Below are positions 8,050 to 16,417 of a stretch of 64,000 bases of DNA, in pieces. Position 1 is the first letter of the stretch. Every line of letters begins with the position of its first letter. The notes under the pieces were generated by a model, which was not told the origin of the DNA, made no database searches, and worked only from the letters and a program-made list of their open reading frames with translations. The position numbers and the translations under genes were made by a program. This stretch comes from 55-13 sp964501275 (GTDB lineage Bacteria > Armatimonadota > Fimbriimonadia > Fimbriimonadales > Fimbriimonadaceae), in assembly GCA_964501275.1 (NCBI GenBank), contig CAZCSP010000012.1, forward strand, positions 34,527 to 98,526, in the 5' to 3' direction.

Positions 8050-8546
8050 TGGCCGCCGCTGAATTCTCTTTCGACATCGTTTCGCGCGTGGACCAGATGG
8101 AGGTCAAAAACGCGATCGACCAGGCTCAGAAGGAGCTTCACAACAGATACGATCTCAAGGGCACCAAGGCCGAGATCGTGGCGGAGAAGGACGACGTCAA
8201 GGTCATCGGCGACGACGAGTTCCGCCTGGACCAGGTGAAGGACATCGTCTTCTCCAAGCTCATCAAGCGAGGCATCGACTCCCGCCAAATCGAGTGGGGC
8301 AAAGTAGAGCCAGGGGCGGGCATCTCCGTCCACTGCAAGCTCACCTTCAAAGCCGGCATCGCCCAAGACAAGGCCAAAGAGCTGACCAAACTCATCCGAG
8401 ACAACAAAGCCCTCAAAGTCAATTCGCAGATTCAGGGCGATGAAGTCAGGGTTTCCAGTAAAAGCAAAGACGATCTTCAAAAAGCCATGGCGTTCGTAAA
8501 AGGCCTGACGCTGGACTACCCGGTCAACTTTGTGAATTTCCGGTAG
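8049..8546 (+). CDS. yajQ: YajQ family nucleotide-binding protein
   Basis: A 165-aa protein of exact family length and pattern: FDIVSRVDQMEVKNAIDQAQ at the N-terminus, NRYDLKGTKAEI, and the C-terminal QGDEVRVSSKSKDDLQKAM and FVNFR end. The family (DUF520/UPF0234) folds as two ferredoxin-like domains; some members bind cyclic di-GMP or nucleic acids. It overlaps the upstream KOW-like gene by one base in TGATG, so the pair form an operon. No c-di-GMP enzyme is nearby. Confidence 0.95.
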   Translation: MAAAEFSFDIVSRVDQMEVKNAIDQAQKELHNRYDLKGTKAEIVAEKDDVKVIGDDEFRLDQVKDIVFSKLIKRGIDSRQIEWGKVEPGAGISVHCKLTFKAGIAQDKAKELTKLIRDNKALKVNSQIQGDEVRVSSKSKDDLQKAMAFVKGLTLDYPVNFVNFR

Positions 8547-8549
8547 AAA

Positions 8550-8669
8550 CTGGGTGTGAGGTGTGGCTTGTGGAATGTGGCCTGTGGGGGTGGTTAATCT
8601 GACCGACCTGTCCGATTTGCCCTACATTGGCCACACATACATCTCACAAGTCACAGGCCACATCCTCCC
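8550..8669. repeat. Imperfect inverted repeat between yajQ and queG
   Basis: Left side GTGTGAGGTGTGGCTTGTGG and GAATGTGGCCTGTG are matched by CCACACATAC, CTCACAAGTC and ACAGGCCACATCC on the right. The hairpin-forming spacer ends right at the queG ATG (8670). It may contain the yajQ terminator; no U-tract is seen. Confidence 0.5.
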
Positions 8670-9617
8670 ATGTCCCCCGCCCTCAAGTCCCAAGCACTCT
8701 CCCTGGGCTTCGACCTGGTAGGGATATGTAGCGTGCAAGAGCCCCCTCACCACGCCGAATACGTGGGCTGGGTCGCCAAAGGGTCGCACGGCACAATGGA
8801 CTACCTAAAAGGCCACATTCCGCTCAAACAAGACCCCCGAAGCCTCCTACACTCCGCTCGATCCATCATCGTCGTCGGCCTCAACTACAACCAACCCAAT
8901 CCCCACCGTCCCGGCTACCCCAGAATCGCCCGCTATGCCCTTGGCCGGGACTATCACAAGGTCCTGAGAGGCAAGCTCAAACGCCTTCAGGCGTGGCTCC
9001 AGGATCAATACCCCGATAGCGAGCACCGGGCCTGCGTCGATTCGGCCCCGATCATGGAACGCGACTTCGCCCAACTCGCGGGTCTTGGCTGGTTTGGGAA
9101 GAACACCATGCTCATCAACTCCCAGCGCGGAAGTTGGTTCTTCCTCGGCGTCTTACTCACCTCGATCGAGTTGGAGCCGGATGCCCCCGCGATCGGCGGC
9201 TGTGGAACCTGCCGAGCCTGCATCGACGCCTGCCCCACTGGCGCCATCGTCCAGCAAGACGGCCGATGGCAGGTCGATGCGACCCGGTGCATCAGCTACC
9301 TCACCATCGAGCATCGAGGCGAGATCGAACCTGAACTGGCGGAAGGCATCGGCGAGTGGACGTTCGGCTGCGACGTCTGCCAAGACGTCTGCCCCTTCAA
9401 CCATGCCCGCGAATCCCAACCCCTCCGCGCCGCCCCAACCCAAACCCCCGACTTCCTCGCCAAAAGAACCTGGCCCTCACTTCGCGAACTAGTGGTCTTG
9501 AATGAAGAGGACTGGGACCACCTCACCCAGGGAAGTCCCGTGCGCCGAACCGGCCTAGCAGGCATCCAGCGCAACGCCCGGGTCAACCTTTACAAAGCGG
9601 GAACGCCTGATTGTTAG
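8670..9617 (+). CDS. queG: Epoxyqueuosine reductase
   Basis: A 315-aa cobalamin- and iron-sulfur-dependent enzyme that performs the last step of queuosine tRNA modification. Signatures: N-terminal LGFDLVGICSV, the catalytic region VDSAPIMERD and GLGWFGKNTMLI, and two [4Fe-4S] clusters from CGTCRACIDACPTGAI (about residue 178) and CDVCQDVCPFN (about residue 234). Length is at the short end of the family, since no C-terminal HEAT extension is present. No other que gene is in the window. Confidence 0.95.
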   Translation: MSPALKSQALSLGFDLVGICSVQEPPHHAEYVGWVAKGSHGTMDYLKGHIPLKQDPRSLLHSARSIIVVGLNYNQPNPHRPGYPRIARYALGRDYHKVLRGKLKRLQAWLQDQYPDSEHRACVDSAPIMERDFAQLAGLGWFGKNTMLINSQRGSWFFLGVLLTSIELEPDAPAIGGCGTCRACIDACPTGAIVQQDGRWQVDATRCISYLTIEHRGEIEPELAEGIGEWTFGCDVCQDVCPFNHARESQPLRAAPTQTPDFLAKRTWPSLRELVVLNEEDWDHLTQGSPVRRTGLAGIQRNARVNLYKAGTPDC

Positions 9618-9956
9618 ATTATCGGAAGTCGTATTCGAACTCGCCTATAATCTAGCGCCCCACGTTGAGGCGAAATGCCATTGGGATGAAAGCTCTTTGT
9701 ACCTTGGTGGTTCATGCAGATGCCGATTGGAAGCACCTCTCAAGAATGCCAAAACGCCTTGTCTGCCTTGTAGCCGCCGCAAGAGTGTGGCTGAGCTACA
9801 GGTTGGATCCAACTGCAAGTTGGCCGATCTGGAGATCAGCGGTCCATCTAACACTACAAGCTTCCTAACGGGCGGGACGCCGGTGCTCCCAAGAGAATGT
9901 GAAGCGATTCTTCCTTTCCATGCGTCAAACCCGATAGCAAAGGAGATATTTAAGGC
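9618..9956. other. Intergenic stretch with a promoter-like TATAAT and repeat fragments
   Basis: Contains TATAAT at 9646-9651, some 300 nt before the next gene, a family A repeat arm at 9823-9847 preceded by CTTGTAG and CTACAG motifs, and a GC-rich GGGCGGGACGCCGGTGCTCCC segment at about 9870-9892. Short ORFs here look accidental. The DUF4139 gene may have a long leader or another promoter; AAAGGAG just upstream of 9957 is a clear ribosome-binding site. Confidence 0.5.
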
Positions 9957-11378
9957 ATGATTTGGAATATGGCATTGGGCGCGGTTTTGGCGAGTTCGGC
10001 CCCGACCGGGACGGAGATCACGATTTACAACCAGGGTTTTGGCCTGGTGAAAGAAAGTCGGCAGTTCAACCTTAGGGTGGGTCGGCAGAATGTGACGGTG
10101 GAGGATGTGGCGGCGATGATCGAGCCATCGAGCGTGGGCATCAAGAGCCTCACCGATCCCAATTCGTTCGAGGTGTTGGAGCAGAACTACCAATACGACC
10201 TGATCAACCCGTTGGCGATCTTAAACAAGTCGGTCGGCAAGCGCGTCCGCTTGATCCGCACGATCGGACAGCAACGCGACGTCTTGGACGGCGTCCTCAT
10301 GAGTTCACCGACGGCGATGGTGGGGACTCCGGGCGGCGGGTCGCAGAACACTTACAACGGCATGGTCATCCGCACCGACGACGGACGGATCATCCTCGAT
10401 CCCACCGGAGAGGTCGAGGTGACCTCCATCCCCGACGGCCTCATCTCCAAACCGACTCTGCTGTGGGATATCAATGCGACCAAAGCAGGGCAGAACCAGG
10501 TTGAACTCAGTTATCTCACCCAGGGGATTAGCTGGAACGCGGACTATGTGTTCACCTTGGACGGCGAAGGTCGAGGCGACCTGAAGGGATGGGTGACGGT
10601 CAATAACCAATCCGGGGCAACTTATCAGGAGGCCAAGCTGAAGTTGCTGGCAGGGGACGTGCAAAGGGCTCAGCCTGCCCTCCGCGCTCCCGGAGGTCGT
10701 GGTGGTGGAGCGGTGATGGAGATGAAGGCGGACGCCGGGTTTGCCGAAGAAGCGTTCTTCGAATACCACCTCTACACCTTGCAACGCCCCGCTACTATCC
10801 GCAACCGGGAGATCAAGCAACTCTCGCTCTTGGAAGGCAAGGGCGTGAAAGTGGAGAAGAAGCTCATTATCGACGCCCTTCGAAATTTCGGCCAGTTCTA
10901 TCCCAGTGAAGGCGAGGTCGGCACGGGCAACATCAAGCCGATGGTTCGGGTTGAGTTTGTGAACTCCAAAGAGAACAATCTCGGGATGCCGCTTCCGCAA
11001 GGGAAGGTCAAGGTTTATCAGCGCGACAAGTCCGGGTCGGTGCAGATGCTGGGCGAAGACAATATAGAGCACACGCCCAAGGACGAGAAGCTCTCCTTAT
11101 TCGTGGGCCGATCATTCGACGTGGTCGCCAATCGCAAGCGGACGAACTACCGACGGATCAATAACACCACCTTTGAGCAGACCTTCGAGATCGAAGTCCG
11201 AAATCGAAAAGAAACGCCCGAGACGGTCTACGTCATGGAGCGGCACTTCTTCGATTGGCGCATCACCGCCGAGTCGATGAAGTCGGAGAAGCTGGACGCG
11301 AACACCGCGCAGTATGTGCTGAATCTCAAAGCCGGAGAGGTTCAGAAGGTGACATACACGGTGCGAACACAGTGGTGA
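9957..11378 (+). CDS. DUF4139 domain-containing protein
   Basis: A 473-aa protein with the family pattern of an N-terminal strand-rich domain (EITIYNQGFGLVKESRQFNL, VEDVAAMIEPSSVGIKSL, VLEQNYQYDL) and a C-terminal DUF4139 region (SYLTQGISWNADYVFTLD, EIEVRNRKETPETVYVMERH, LKAGEVQKVTYTVRTQW). The N-terminus (MIWNMALGAVLASSAP) is a short weak signal peptide, so the protein is probably exported. The ATG at 9957 follows AAAGGAG at a good distance. Biochemical role unknown in the family. Confidence 0.85.
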   Translation: MIWNMALGAVLASSAPTGTEITIYNQGFGLVKESRQFNLRVGRQNVTVEDVAAMIEPSSVGIKSLTDPNSFEVLEQNYQYDLINPLAILNKSVGKRVRLIRTIGQQRDVLDGVLMSSPTAMVGTPGGGSQNTYNGMVIRTDDGRIILDPTGEVEVTSIPDGLISKPTLLWDINATKAGQNQVELSYLTQGISWNADYVFTLDGEGRGDLKGWVTVNNQSGATYQEAKLKLLAGDVQRAQPALRAPGGRGGGAVMEMKADAGFAEEAFFEYHLYTLQRPATIRNREIKQLSLLEGKGVKVEKKLIIDALRNFGQFYPSEGEVGTGNIKPMVRVEFVNSKENNLGMPLPQGKVKVYQRDKSGSVQMLGEDNIEHTPKDEKLSLFVGRSFDVVANRKRTNYRRINNTTFEQTFEIEVRNRKETPETVYVMERHFFDWRITAESMKSEKLDANTAQYVLNLKAGEVQKVTYTVRTQW

Positions 11379-11387
11379 GATCGTGAC

Positions 11388-11446
11388 ATCGCTGAATCGC
11401 GGAAAATGTACGATCCTACGATTCAGCGATTCAGCGATTCAGCGAT
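11388..11446. terminator. Inverted/direct repeat between convergent genes
   Basis: ATCGCTGAATCG at 11388-11399 is complementary to CGATTCAGCGAT at 11419-11430, and the latter is followed by two further GATTCAGC copies. It lies between the convergent genes ending at 11378 and 11451 and could terminate both. Confidence 0.45.
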
Positions 11447-11450
11447 AAAA

Positions 11451-12452
11451 CTACGTCGCCGCCCCGACCAACATGCTCTGCCACTGCTCGTTCAGCCACC
11501 GCGCACGGGTTCCCATGTCGTGGGCCATTTCGGCGAGGGCGCCGGGGGCGTAGGAGATGTTGGGGAGGAAGCAGTCGAAGGCGAGGTCGATGCCTCGGCA
11601 GCAATAGGAGCCGACGTCGTGGCACCAGTTCCACTCTCTGCGCTCCATCTCGTTCAGGTGGAGGGCGAGGTGGGCCATGTTTTGGGCTTGCATATTGAGC
11701 GGGATGACGAGTCGGAACGCAAGGCCGTTGCCGAGGGTGGGATGCGGCTCTTCAGTCGTCACCAGAAGCTTTACCGTACTACCAGGCGCACTATGGTGCC
11801 ACTCGAACTCCCCTTCTAGGTGAGTCGAATCGTTGGTCGTGCACTTGACGCTGATGCGACGGATCGCTTGGCGGGCGTCCTCCCACTCCTCCACCTCAAC
11901 CCACTTGCTGGGCTGAACACCCCAGGGCTTGAAGAACCGTTCGTCAGCCTCCACCATTGGATGGGCGTGTTCGCGCATTCCCGCGATCGGATGGATCGAC
12001 GTTGCGGCTGTGATGTTCAACTCCTCAGCCAGACGCTTCGCGGTGTGTTGCGCTTCGCTGAGTTGCAGACCGACTGCTCCCAGGAAGACCCGCTTCACCC
12101 ACTCCTCGTTGTCGTAGCTGGCGTACATACTGCAATGAAGTTTGAACGTGTCCTTCTCCGAGTCGTAGGTGAGGGCGCTGAAAGTGGCGTCGGCCATCAT
12201 GCGCAGGAGGGGCAGTTCACAGGCTCCGGGATGCCCATCCGTCTTCAGCAACTCGATCTCGGAGTGCAGACGGAAGTAGTTGGACATATTGTGGAAGATG
12301 CCTAAGTCAGAGGAGATGCTCTGTGCGTAGTCGCCCGCCCACCAAGTGAACCCCCGGCCATGATCCAGGCGGAACTTCTCTTCGACCTTCAGGGAGTCGT
12401 GAACGTGCGCAACAAGCGAAAGGCCTAAGTCTTCTTTGGTTTGCCAGGGCAT
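11451..12452 (-). CDS. Hypothetical cytoplasmic protein, 333 aa
   Basis: No family recognised. It lacks a signal peptide and membrane segments. It is rich in Trp, His and Glu, with two similar-looking halves (each with a run of charged beta-strand-like sequence: SALTYDSEKDTFKLHCSMYA and EGEFEWHHSAPGSTVKLLVT), which could mean a duplicated alpha/beta domain as in YbjN-like or secretion-chaperone folds. The start is supported by a good Shine-Dalgarno (GGAGG) 9 nt upstream on the minus strand and a TATACT further up. It stands alone between convergent and co-oriented genes. Confidence 0.6.
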   Translation of the reverse strand: MPWQTKEDLGLSLVAHVHDSLKVEEKFRLDHGRGFTWWAGDYAQSISSDLGIFHNMSNYFRLHSEIELLKTDGHPGACELPLLRMMADATFSALTYDSEKDTFKLHCSMYASYDNEEWVKRVFLGAVGLQLSEAQHTAKRLAEELNITAATSIHPIAGMREHAHPMVEADERFFKPWGVQPSKWVEVEEWEDARQAIRRISVKCTTNDSTHLEGEFEWHHSAPGSTVKLLVTTEEPHPTLGNGLAFRLVIPLNMQAQNMAHLALHLNEMERREWNWCHDVGSYCCRGIDLAFDCFLPNISYAPGALAEMAHDMGTRARWLNEQWQSMLVGAAT

Positions 12453-12520
12453 TTTTGTAGCTTCCTCCGTTGGAAGTTACACCACAGTATAGGACAGGTT
12501 TTGCCTGTTACACAAATTTT

Positions 12521-13027
12521 CTAGAGCGGACGGCCTGCGCGGCTCTGCCCAAACAGGGTCCAAAAGGCCACAATGCTCTTGCCCCGATTGCGCCTCGCAC
12601 GAACCGTCATCTGAACCTCTGCCGACACCGCCGCCATCACTTCCCGCTTGGTCGGATCGATCTTTTGTTGTTCGGACTCCAGATAGTGAGCCATCTTCTC
12701 CAACTCTCCATCCTGCACCCAGACGCCATAGCAGTCGTCGCACTCATCCAAGACTACGTCGGACGAATACATATAGCGGTACGGCGTCAGCCGCTCGTTG
12801 CAGACGGGACAAAGTTTTGCCGCCGCCTCCTGAGGCATGACGCTCCGATCAGGGACCGCTTTCTCTTCCAACGTGTGAAAGCTGAGTTGGTCGCCAATGG
12901 ATTGGAGCTTCTTTAACTCACCATCATCGAACCAAATCCCGCCGCACTGCGGGCAGTCATCCAGTTGGACCTCGCGAAAAGACATCTGATCCATCGGGAT
13001 CCGGCAATCGGGGCAGAGACGGGCCAT
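12521..13027 (-). CDS. Zinc-ribbon (TFIIB-type) protein
   Basis: A 168-aa protein with two copies of a short zinc-ribbon unit, each CPxC ... CxxCxGxW(F/V)xxGEL: residues 5-40 (LCPDCRIPMDQMSF ... DDCPQCGGIWFDDGELKKL) and residues 72-112 (LCPVCNERL ... DECDDCYGVWVQDGELEKM). This matches the zf-TFIIB domain common in bacterial proteins of unknown function. A basic tail follows (VRARRNRGKS). It is 9 bp from pheS on the same strand, so may share its transcript. Confidence 0.8.
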   Translation of the reverse strand: MARLCPDCRIPMDQMSFREVQLDDCPQCGGIWFDDGELKKLQSIGDQLSFHTLEEKAVPDRSVMPQEAAAKLCPVCNERLTPYRYMYSSDVVLDECDDCYGVWVQDGELEKMAHYLESEQQKIDPTKREVMAAVSAEVQMTVRARRNRGKSIVAFWTLFGQSRAGRPL

Positions 13028-13036
13028 GAGGAAATT

Positions 13037-14041
13037 CTAAGCCATCGCTCGAAATTGTTCAAGGAACCGAAGGTCGTTCTCCAAGAAGTGCCTCAAGTCG
13101 TCCACGCCATAGGCCATCATGGGAATCCGCTCGACGCCCAGCCCGAAGGCGAATCCGCTATACCGCTCGGTGTCGATTCCGTACCGCTCCAGGATGTTGG
13201 GATGGATCAGCCCCGCCCCGCCAAGCTCCACCCACCGGCCGTTAAACAGCTTCGGCGAGGAGATGGCGTAGTCCACGCCGGGCTCCACGAACGGGAAGAA
13301 GTCGGGGCGGAAGCGGACGGTAACCTCGTCGCCAAACATCGCGCGGGCAAACGCACCAAGGGTTCCCTTCAAGTGCGCCATCGAGATGCCCTCATCGATC
13401 ATGAAGCAGTCCACCTGGTGGAAGGTGTGGGAGTGGGTGCGATCTACGGCCTCGTTGCGGTAGGTTCTGCCGACCGTGAACACCCTCAGCGGCGGCTTGG
13501 TGGTCTCGAACACCCGCCCCTGCAAGGCCGTGCATTGGGTCCTCAGGACATGCTGGTCGTCGATGTAGAACGTATCCTGCTCGTCCATCGCCGGATGGTC
13601 GGGGGGGTAGTTGAGGGCGTCGAAGTTGTACTTGAACTCCTCCAACTCCGGCGACTCCTGGTACACAAACCCCATTCCGCCCAAGACGCGCTTGATCTTG
13701 TTGGTGGTGAGTTGGAGGACGTGCTCGTAGCCAATCCGAGTCGGCCTTCCCGGCATGGTCACATCGATCCGCTCCGCCTCGAACTGGGCCGCCTGCTCGC
13801 CGGACTTGAGTTCCTCGGTCCGCTGCTCAATGAGAGTTTGCAGCCGAGCCTTGGCCTCGTTCACCTTCGCGCCAAACGTCGGTTTTTCCTCAGGAGGAAG
13901 CTGGCCGATCTGTCTCAGAAGCCCGGTGTACTGCCCGTTCTTGCCCAGATACTGGATTTCCAGTTCCCGGAGGCGGACGGTAGAGGTTGCCTCCTGAACC
14001 TCGGAGGTTGCCTGCAATTCAAGCTGTTGGATGGAGTCCAT
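13037..14041 (-). CDS. pheS: Phenylalanine--tRNA ligase alpha subunit
   Basis: A 334-aa class II aminoacyl-tRNA synthetase subunit. An N-terminal coiled-coil tRNA-binding arm is followed by the catalytic domain with motif 2 (VFTVGRTYRNEAVDRTHSHT), HQVDCFMIDEG, the phenylalanine pocket WVELGGAGLIHPNIL and motif 3 (FAFGLGVERIPMM). I use the ATG at 14041 rather than the in-frame TTG at 14050. The partner pheT is not next to it, unlike in most bacteria. It lies 48 bp downstream of an M24 peptidase gene and may be co-transcribed. Confidence 0.95.
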   Translation of the reverse strand: MDSIQQLELQATSEVQEATSTVRLRELEIQYLGKNGQYTGLLRQIGQLPPEEKPTFGAKVNEAKARLQTLIEQRTEELKSGEQAAQFEAERIDVTMPGRPTRIGYEHVLQLTTNKIKRVLGGMGFVYQESPELEEFKYNFDALNYPPDHPAMDEQDTFYIDDQHVLRTQCTALQGRVFETTKPPLRVFTVGRTYRNEAVDRTHSHTFHQVDCFMIDEGISMAHLKGTLGAFARAMFGDEVTVRFRPDFFPFVEPGVDYAISSPKLFNGRWVELGGAGLIHPNILERYGIDTERYSGFAFGLGVERIPMMAYGVDDLRHFLENDLRFLEQFRAMA

Positions 14042-14088
14042 GGAAGTCAAATAGGGTACCCGCCATCTAGCTGCATCCCCTCTTCGGC

Positions 14089-15174
14089 CTACACAACCTC
14101 CAGTTCCACGCTTGGCTCTTCATTGAAACTGTAGCAGTCCCCTTCACGAGACATGGCGATGTTCTCGATACGAACCCCGAATTCACCCGGGAGGTAGATT
14201 CCCGGCTCGATACTGAAGCAGTTGCCCGGCTCCAAAACAAAATCGCTTCCTGGCGTGATGTTCGGCGATTCATGTCCTCTCATCCCGATCCCGTGGCCGG
14301 TGCGATGCACGAAATACTTGCCATAGCCCGCATCTTCGATCACCTTGCGAGTGGCAGCGTCCACGCTCCCCGACGTGGCTCCCGCCTTTGCCGCTTCCCG
14401 ACCCGCCATGTGCGCTTGGTGGACAACTCGGTACACCTCTTGAGCCTTCTCCGATGCGTCGCCGATGGCCACAACCCGGGTGATGTCGCTTTGGTAGCCG
14501 CCCAGATTGCAGCCAAAATCCAGGATTACGACGTCGCCTTCTTTGAGTAGAGTGTCGTCGCTGAGGTGGTGCGGCTCGGCCCCGTTGGCCCCGGCGGCGA
14601 CGATGGCGAATGTCGGCTTGCCGCCCAGGTTGGCCATCGCTTCCGATAGCATCCTGCCGACTTCAACCTCGGTCTGTCCGGCTTTGATCCTGGGCTTCAC
14701 TTGGCGATAAGCCTCGTCGGCGATATTTGCCGCCCGTTGCATTAGTTCGAGTTCCAGACCGTCTTTGCGGCGCGTCAGTTGGGAGATGATCTCGTCGCCC
14801 GCCTTAAACAGGGCGGCAGGGAGGGCGTCTTGCAGGGCCAAGAGGATGTCCGCCCGCATCTCATTGTCCACCGCGATCCTCCCTGCTTTGAGACCCCAGT
14901 CTTCGGCTAGTTCCGCGACATGGAGAAGAGGGGCTTCGCCATCCGTCCAGGGCCGCACATCTTGGATGCCCACCCGTTTGGCTTGGTTGGCGGTGAGAGC
15001 GGGGCAAATCAGGCGCACCTGGCCATCAGCGTGGATCGCCATCAGAAGCAGACGCTCATGCCCATCCTCGAAGAGCCCCGCCAGGTAGCCCATGGTGATC
15101 GGGGTGCAGGCCAGATAGGCATCGAACCCCTCGGTCGAGAGGGTTTGGGCAAGTCGCGATAGGCGTTCAGTCAT
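14089..15174 (-). CDS. M24-family metallopeptidase (Xaa-Pro peptidase-like)
   Basis: A 361-aa protein with an N-terminal creatinase-like domain and a C-terminal pita-bread peptidase domain. The five metal ligands are visible: Asp in VVILDFGCN, Asp in YQSDITRV, His in HRTGHGIGMRG, Glu in FSIEPGIYL and Glu in VRIENIAM. It probably cleaves Xaa-Pro bonds in cytoplasmic dipeptides or short peptides with two divalent metals. Start at ATG 15174; the minus-strand hexamer TAGAAT ends 7 nt before it with no Shine-Dalgarno, so the message is probably leaderless. It is divergent from tRNA-Gln. Confidence 0.9.
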   Translation of the reverse strand: MTERLSRLAQTLSTEGFDAYLACTPITMGYLAGLFEDGHERLLLMAIHADGQVRLICPALTANQAKRVGIQDVRPWTDGEAPLLHVAELAEDWGLKAGRIAVDNEMRADILLALQDALPAALFKAGDEIISQLTRRKDGLELELMQRAANIADEAYRQVKPRIKAGQTEVEVGRMLSEAMANLGGKPTFAIVAAGANGAEPHHLSDDTLLKEGDVVILDFGCNLGGYQSDITRVVAIGDASEKAQEVYRVVHQAHMAGREAAKAGATSGSVDAATRKVIEDAGYGKYFVHRTGHGIGMRGHESPNITPGSDFVLEPGNCFSIEPGIYLPGEFGVRIENIAMSREGDCYSFNEEPSVELEVV

Positions 15175-15181
15175 GCCCCTG

Positions 15182-15202
15182 ATTCTATCCCAGCGGTATA
15201 AT
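15182..15202. promoter_or_regulatory. Divergent promoter pair (M24 peptidase / tRNA-Gln)
   Basis: Minus-strand TAGAAT at 15182-15187 serves the peptidase. Plus-strand TATAAT at 15197-15202, preceded by GG, lies 14 nt before tRNA-Gln. The two -10 boxes are only 9 bp apart, so simultaneous occupancy is unlikely. Confidence 0.55.
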
Positions 15203-15216
15203 CACAGACCCCTCGC

Positions 15217-15290
15217 TGGCGGATCGTCTAATGGCAGGACACCGGTTTTTGGTGCCGTACGTCTAGGTTCGAATCCTAGTCCGCCAGCCA
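15217..15290 (+). tRNA. tRNA-Gln (anticodon TTG)
   Basis: Cloverleaf with acceptor TGGCGGA/TCCGCCA, T-arm CTAGG-TTCGAAT-CCTAG, anticodon loop TTTTGGT reading TTG, discriminator G and encoded CCA. The acceptor begins with U as in other bacterial tRNA-Gln. The bottom pair of the anticodon stem (C-U) is mismatched. Confidence 0.93.
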
Positions 15291-15314
15291 ATTTCTATTT
15301 TAAGGGTGGCTACT

Positions 15315-16007
15315 TTAAAGGTTCGGATATTGAGGCGGCTCATCCACTATTCGGCTTCGAATCGTGACTTTCGCGGAATCGGCGTCAATCTGCCCAACGA
15401 TCAACTTTTTCCCAACCTCCTTCATCAAGCCCGGCAGGTCTCCAGGGTCAGAAGCAAGGATTTGCTGCGGCGCCAATTCGATGGCTTGCCCTTCCTTCAC
15501 CCGAATCTTGAGCTCTCTTCTTGTGGCGCCGTGCTTCAGCGTTACGTATAGGGTGATCGAGTTATCGTCGTTAATGCGTCCCGCAAGTCTGATCTCGTAG
15601 TTCGTGACGCCATCTTCCATGCCCCAAACTCTGGTGTTACGGATGGTTGTTTCGGAGCGAGCCTTGTATTGCTCCAGTGGGTCTTCTATATCGACGGTCA
15701 ACTTTAGATCTCGGACCTTGATATCGAACAGACTCACATATCGTTGTAGTTCGTCAACCGAGTCTGGGTCTCCATGCACTACCAAGACTCTTCGTCGATC
15801 GTCAGCGGAAATGCTGGAGATTCCTACGGGGATCATGCTATTGGGATCATCCGCACTCCGTCGCCACTGGTGAAGCATCCTATCTGGGCTTGCTAACACC
15901 AACATAGCCAAGACACGACTCGGGCGAGCATAAACAAGCGTCACTTCTGCACCAACAGCCGACAGGCAGGACAGAAGCAATACAATGGCAACGAAAACAG
16001 TGCGCAT
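15315..16007 (-). CDS. Exported protein with a secretin N-domain-like region
   Basis: A 230-aa protein with a signal peptide (VFVAIVLLLSCLSAVGA). The mature part starts with VTLVYARPSRVLAMLVLA and continues to VLVVHGDPDSVDELQRYVSL FDI-type sequence. That is the usual shape of the short repeated N-domain of secretins (NolW-like), in which each module ends with a dual-residue D...V-x-x-L-D element. The later part (LRLAGRINDDNSITLYVTLK, VKEGQAIELAPQQ) is beta rich and reminiscent of a secretin or pilus-assembly protein, but the gate-forming barrel is absent. Probably periplasmic. Confidence in the fold is moderate. Confidence 0.6.
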   Translation of the reverse strand: MRTVFVAIVLLLSCLSAVGAEVTLVYARPSRVLAMLVLASPDRMLHQWRRSADDPNSMIPVGISSISADDRRRVLVVHGDPDSVDELQRYVSLFDIKVRDLKLTVDIEDPLEQYKARSETTIRNTRVWGMEDGVTNYEIRLAGRINDDNSITLYVTLKHGATRRELKIRVKEGQAIELAPQQILASDPGDLPGLMKEVGKKLIVGQIDADSAKVTIRSRIVDEPPQYPNL

Positions 16008-16417
16008 GATTTGATGACTTGGAATTGGCGACGATAAGTTCAGCCGATTTGTGACCTACCACTTTTTGTCGATACACGGTAACCTGCCTCACCCGTCGGT
16101 TGAGCCTTGACGTAAGGTAATCCCACGAGTAATCACCGATGGATAGGGATTCGTTTGCACGGTAGATCGACCAGTCTGGGGGCTCATGCATTTTCGTACC
16201 TGGCTCTTGGAATTTCAACAGCCCCGTGCCCAACTACCCGACTTAGGAGATGCGCAAACTGTTCAGGGTAGGGGTGATCAGCAATGAAGGCCACATCTCC
16301 TTGGGAGCTTCGGGGCAGGCGAGGGCGGCCAAAACTGGAGCGGTTGGCAACATCAATCAACACCCGGCAACCGCAGAAAGTTGACGGCTAGCTGCCGACC
16401 CAGGTTTTGCCTTCAAC
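16008..16417 (-). other. Intergenic stretch with possible gene remnants
   Basis: No convincing complete gene. On the minus strand, a 59-codon frame from GTG 16363 to the stop at 16184 contains the protein-like stretch GDVAFIADHPYPEQFAHLLS. A different frame from 16191 downward contains GDYSWDYLTSRLNRRVR and runs into the start of the next gene. The two could be one decayed coding region split by a frameshift. Low certainty. Confidence 0.3.

Noticed and set aside
9645..10193. Minus-strand frame of 182 codons opposite the DUF4139 gene start
   Set aside because: Reads through repeat and promoter sequence, has no domain, and is antisense to a well-supported gene.
13755..14134. Long plus-strand frames opposite pheS and the M24 peptidase
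   Set aside because: High-GC antisense open frames; the minus-strand genes have unambiguous motifs.
16191..16363. Complete extra gene between 16007 and 16418
   Set aside because: Protein-like stretches occur in two frames, but neither gives a plausible full-length protein with a start signal; kept only as a low-confidence remnant.
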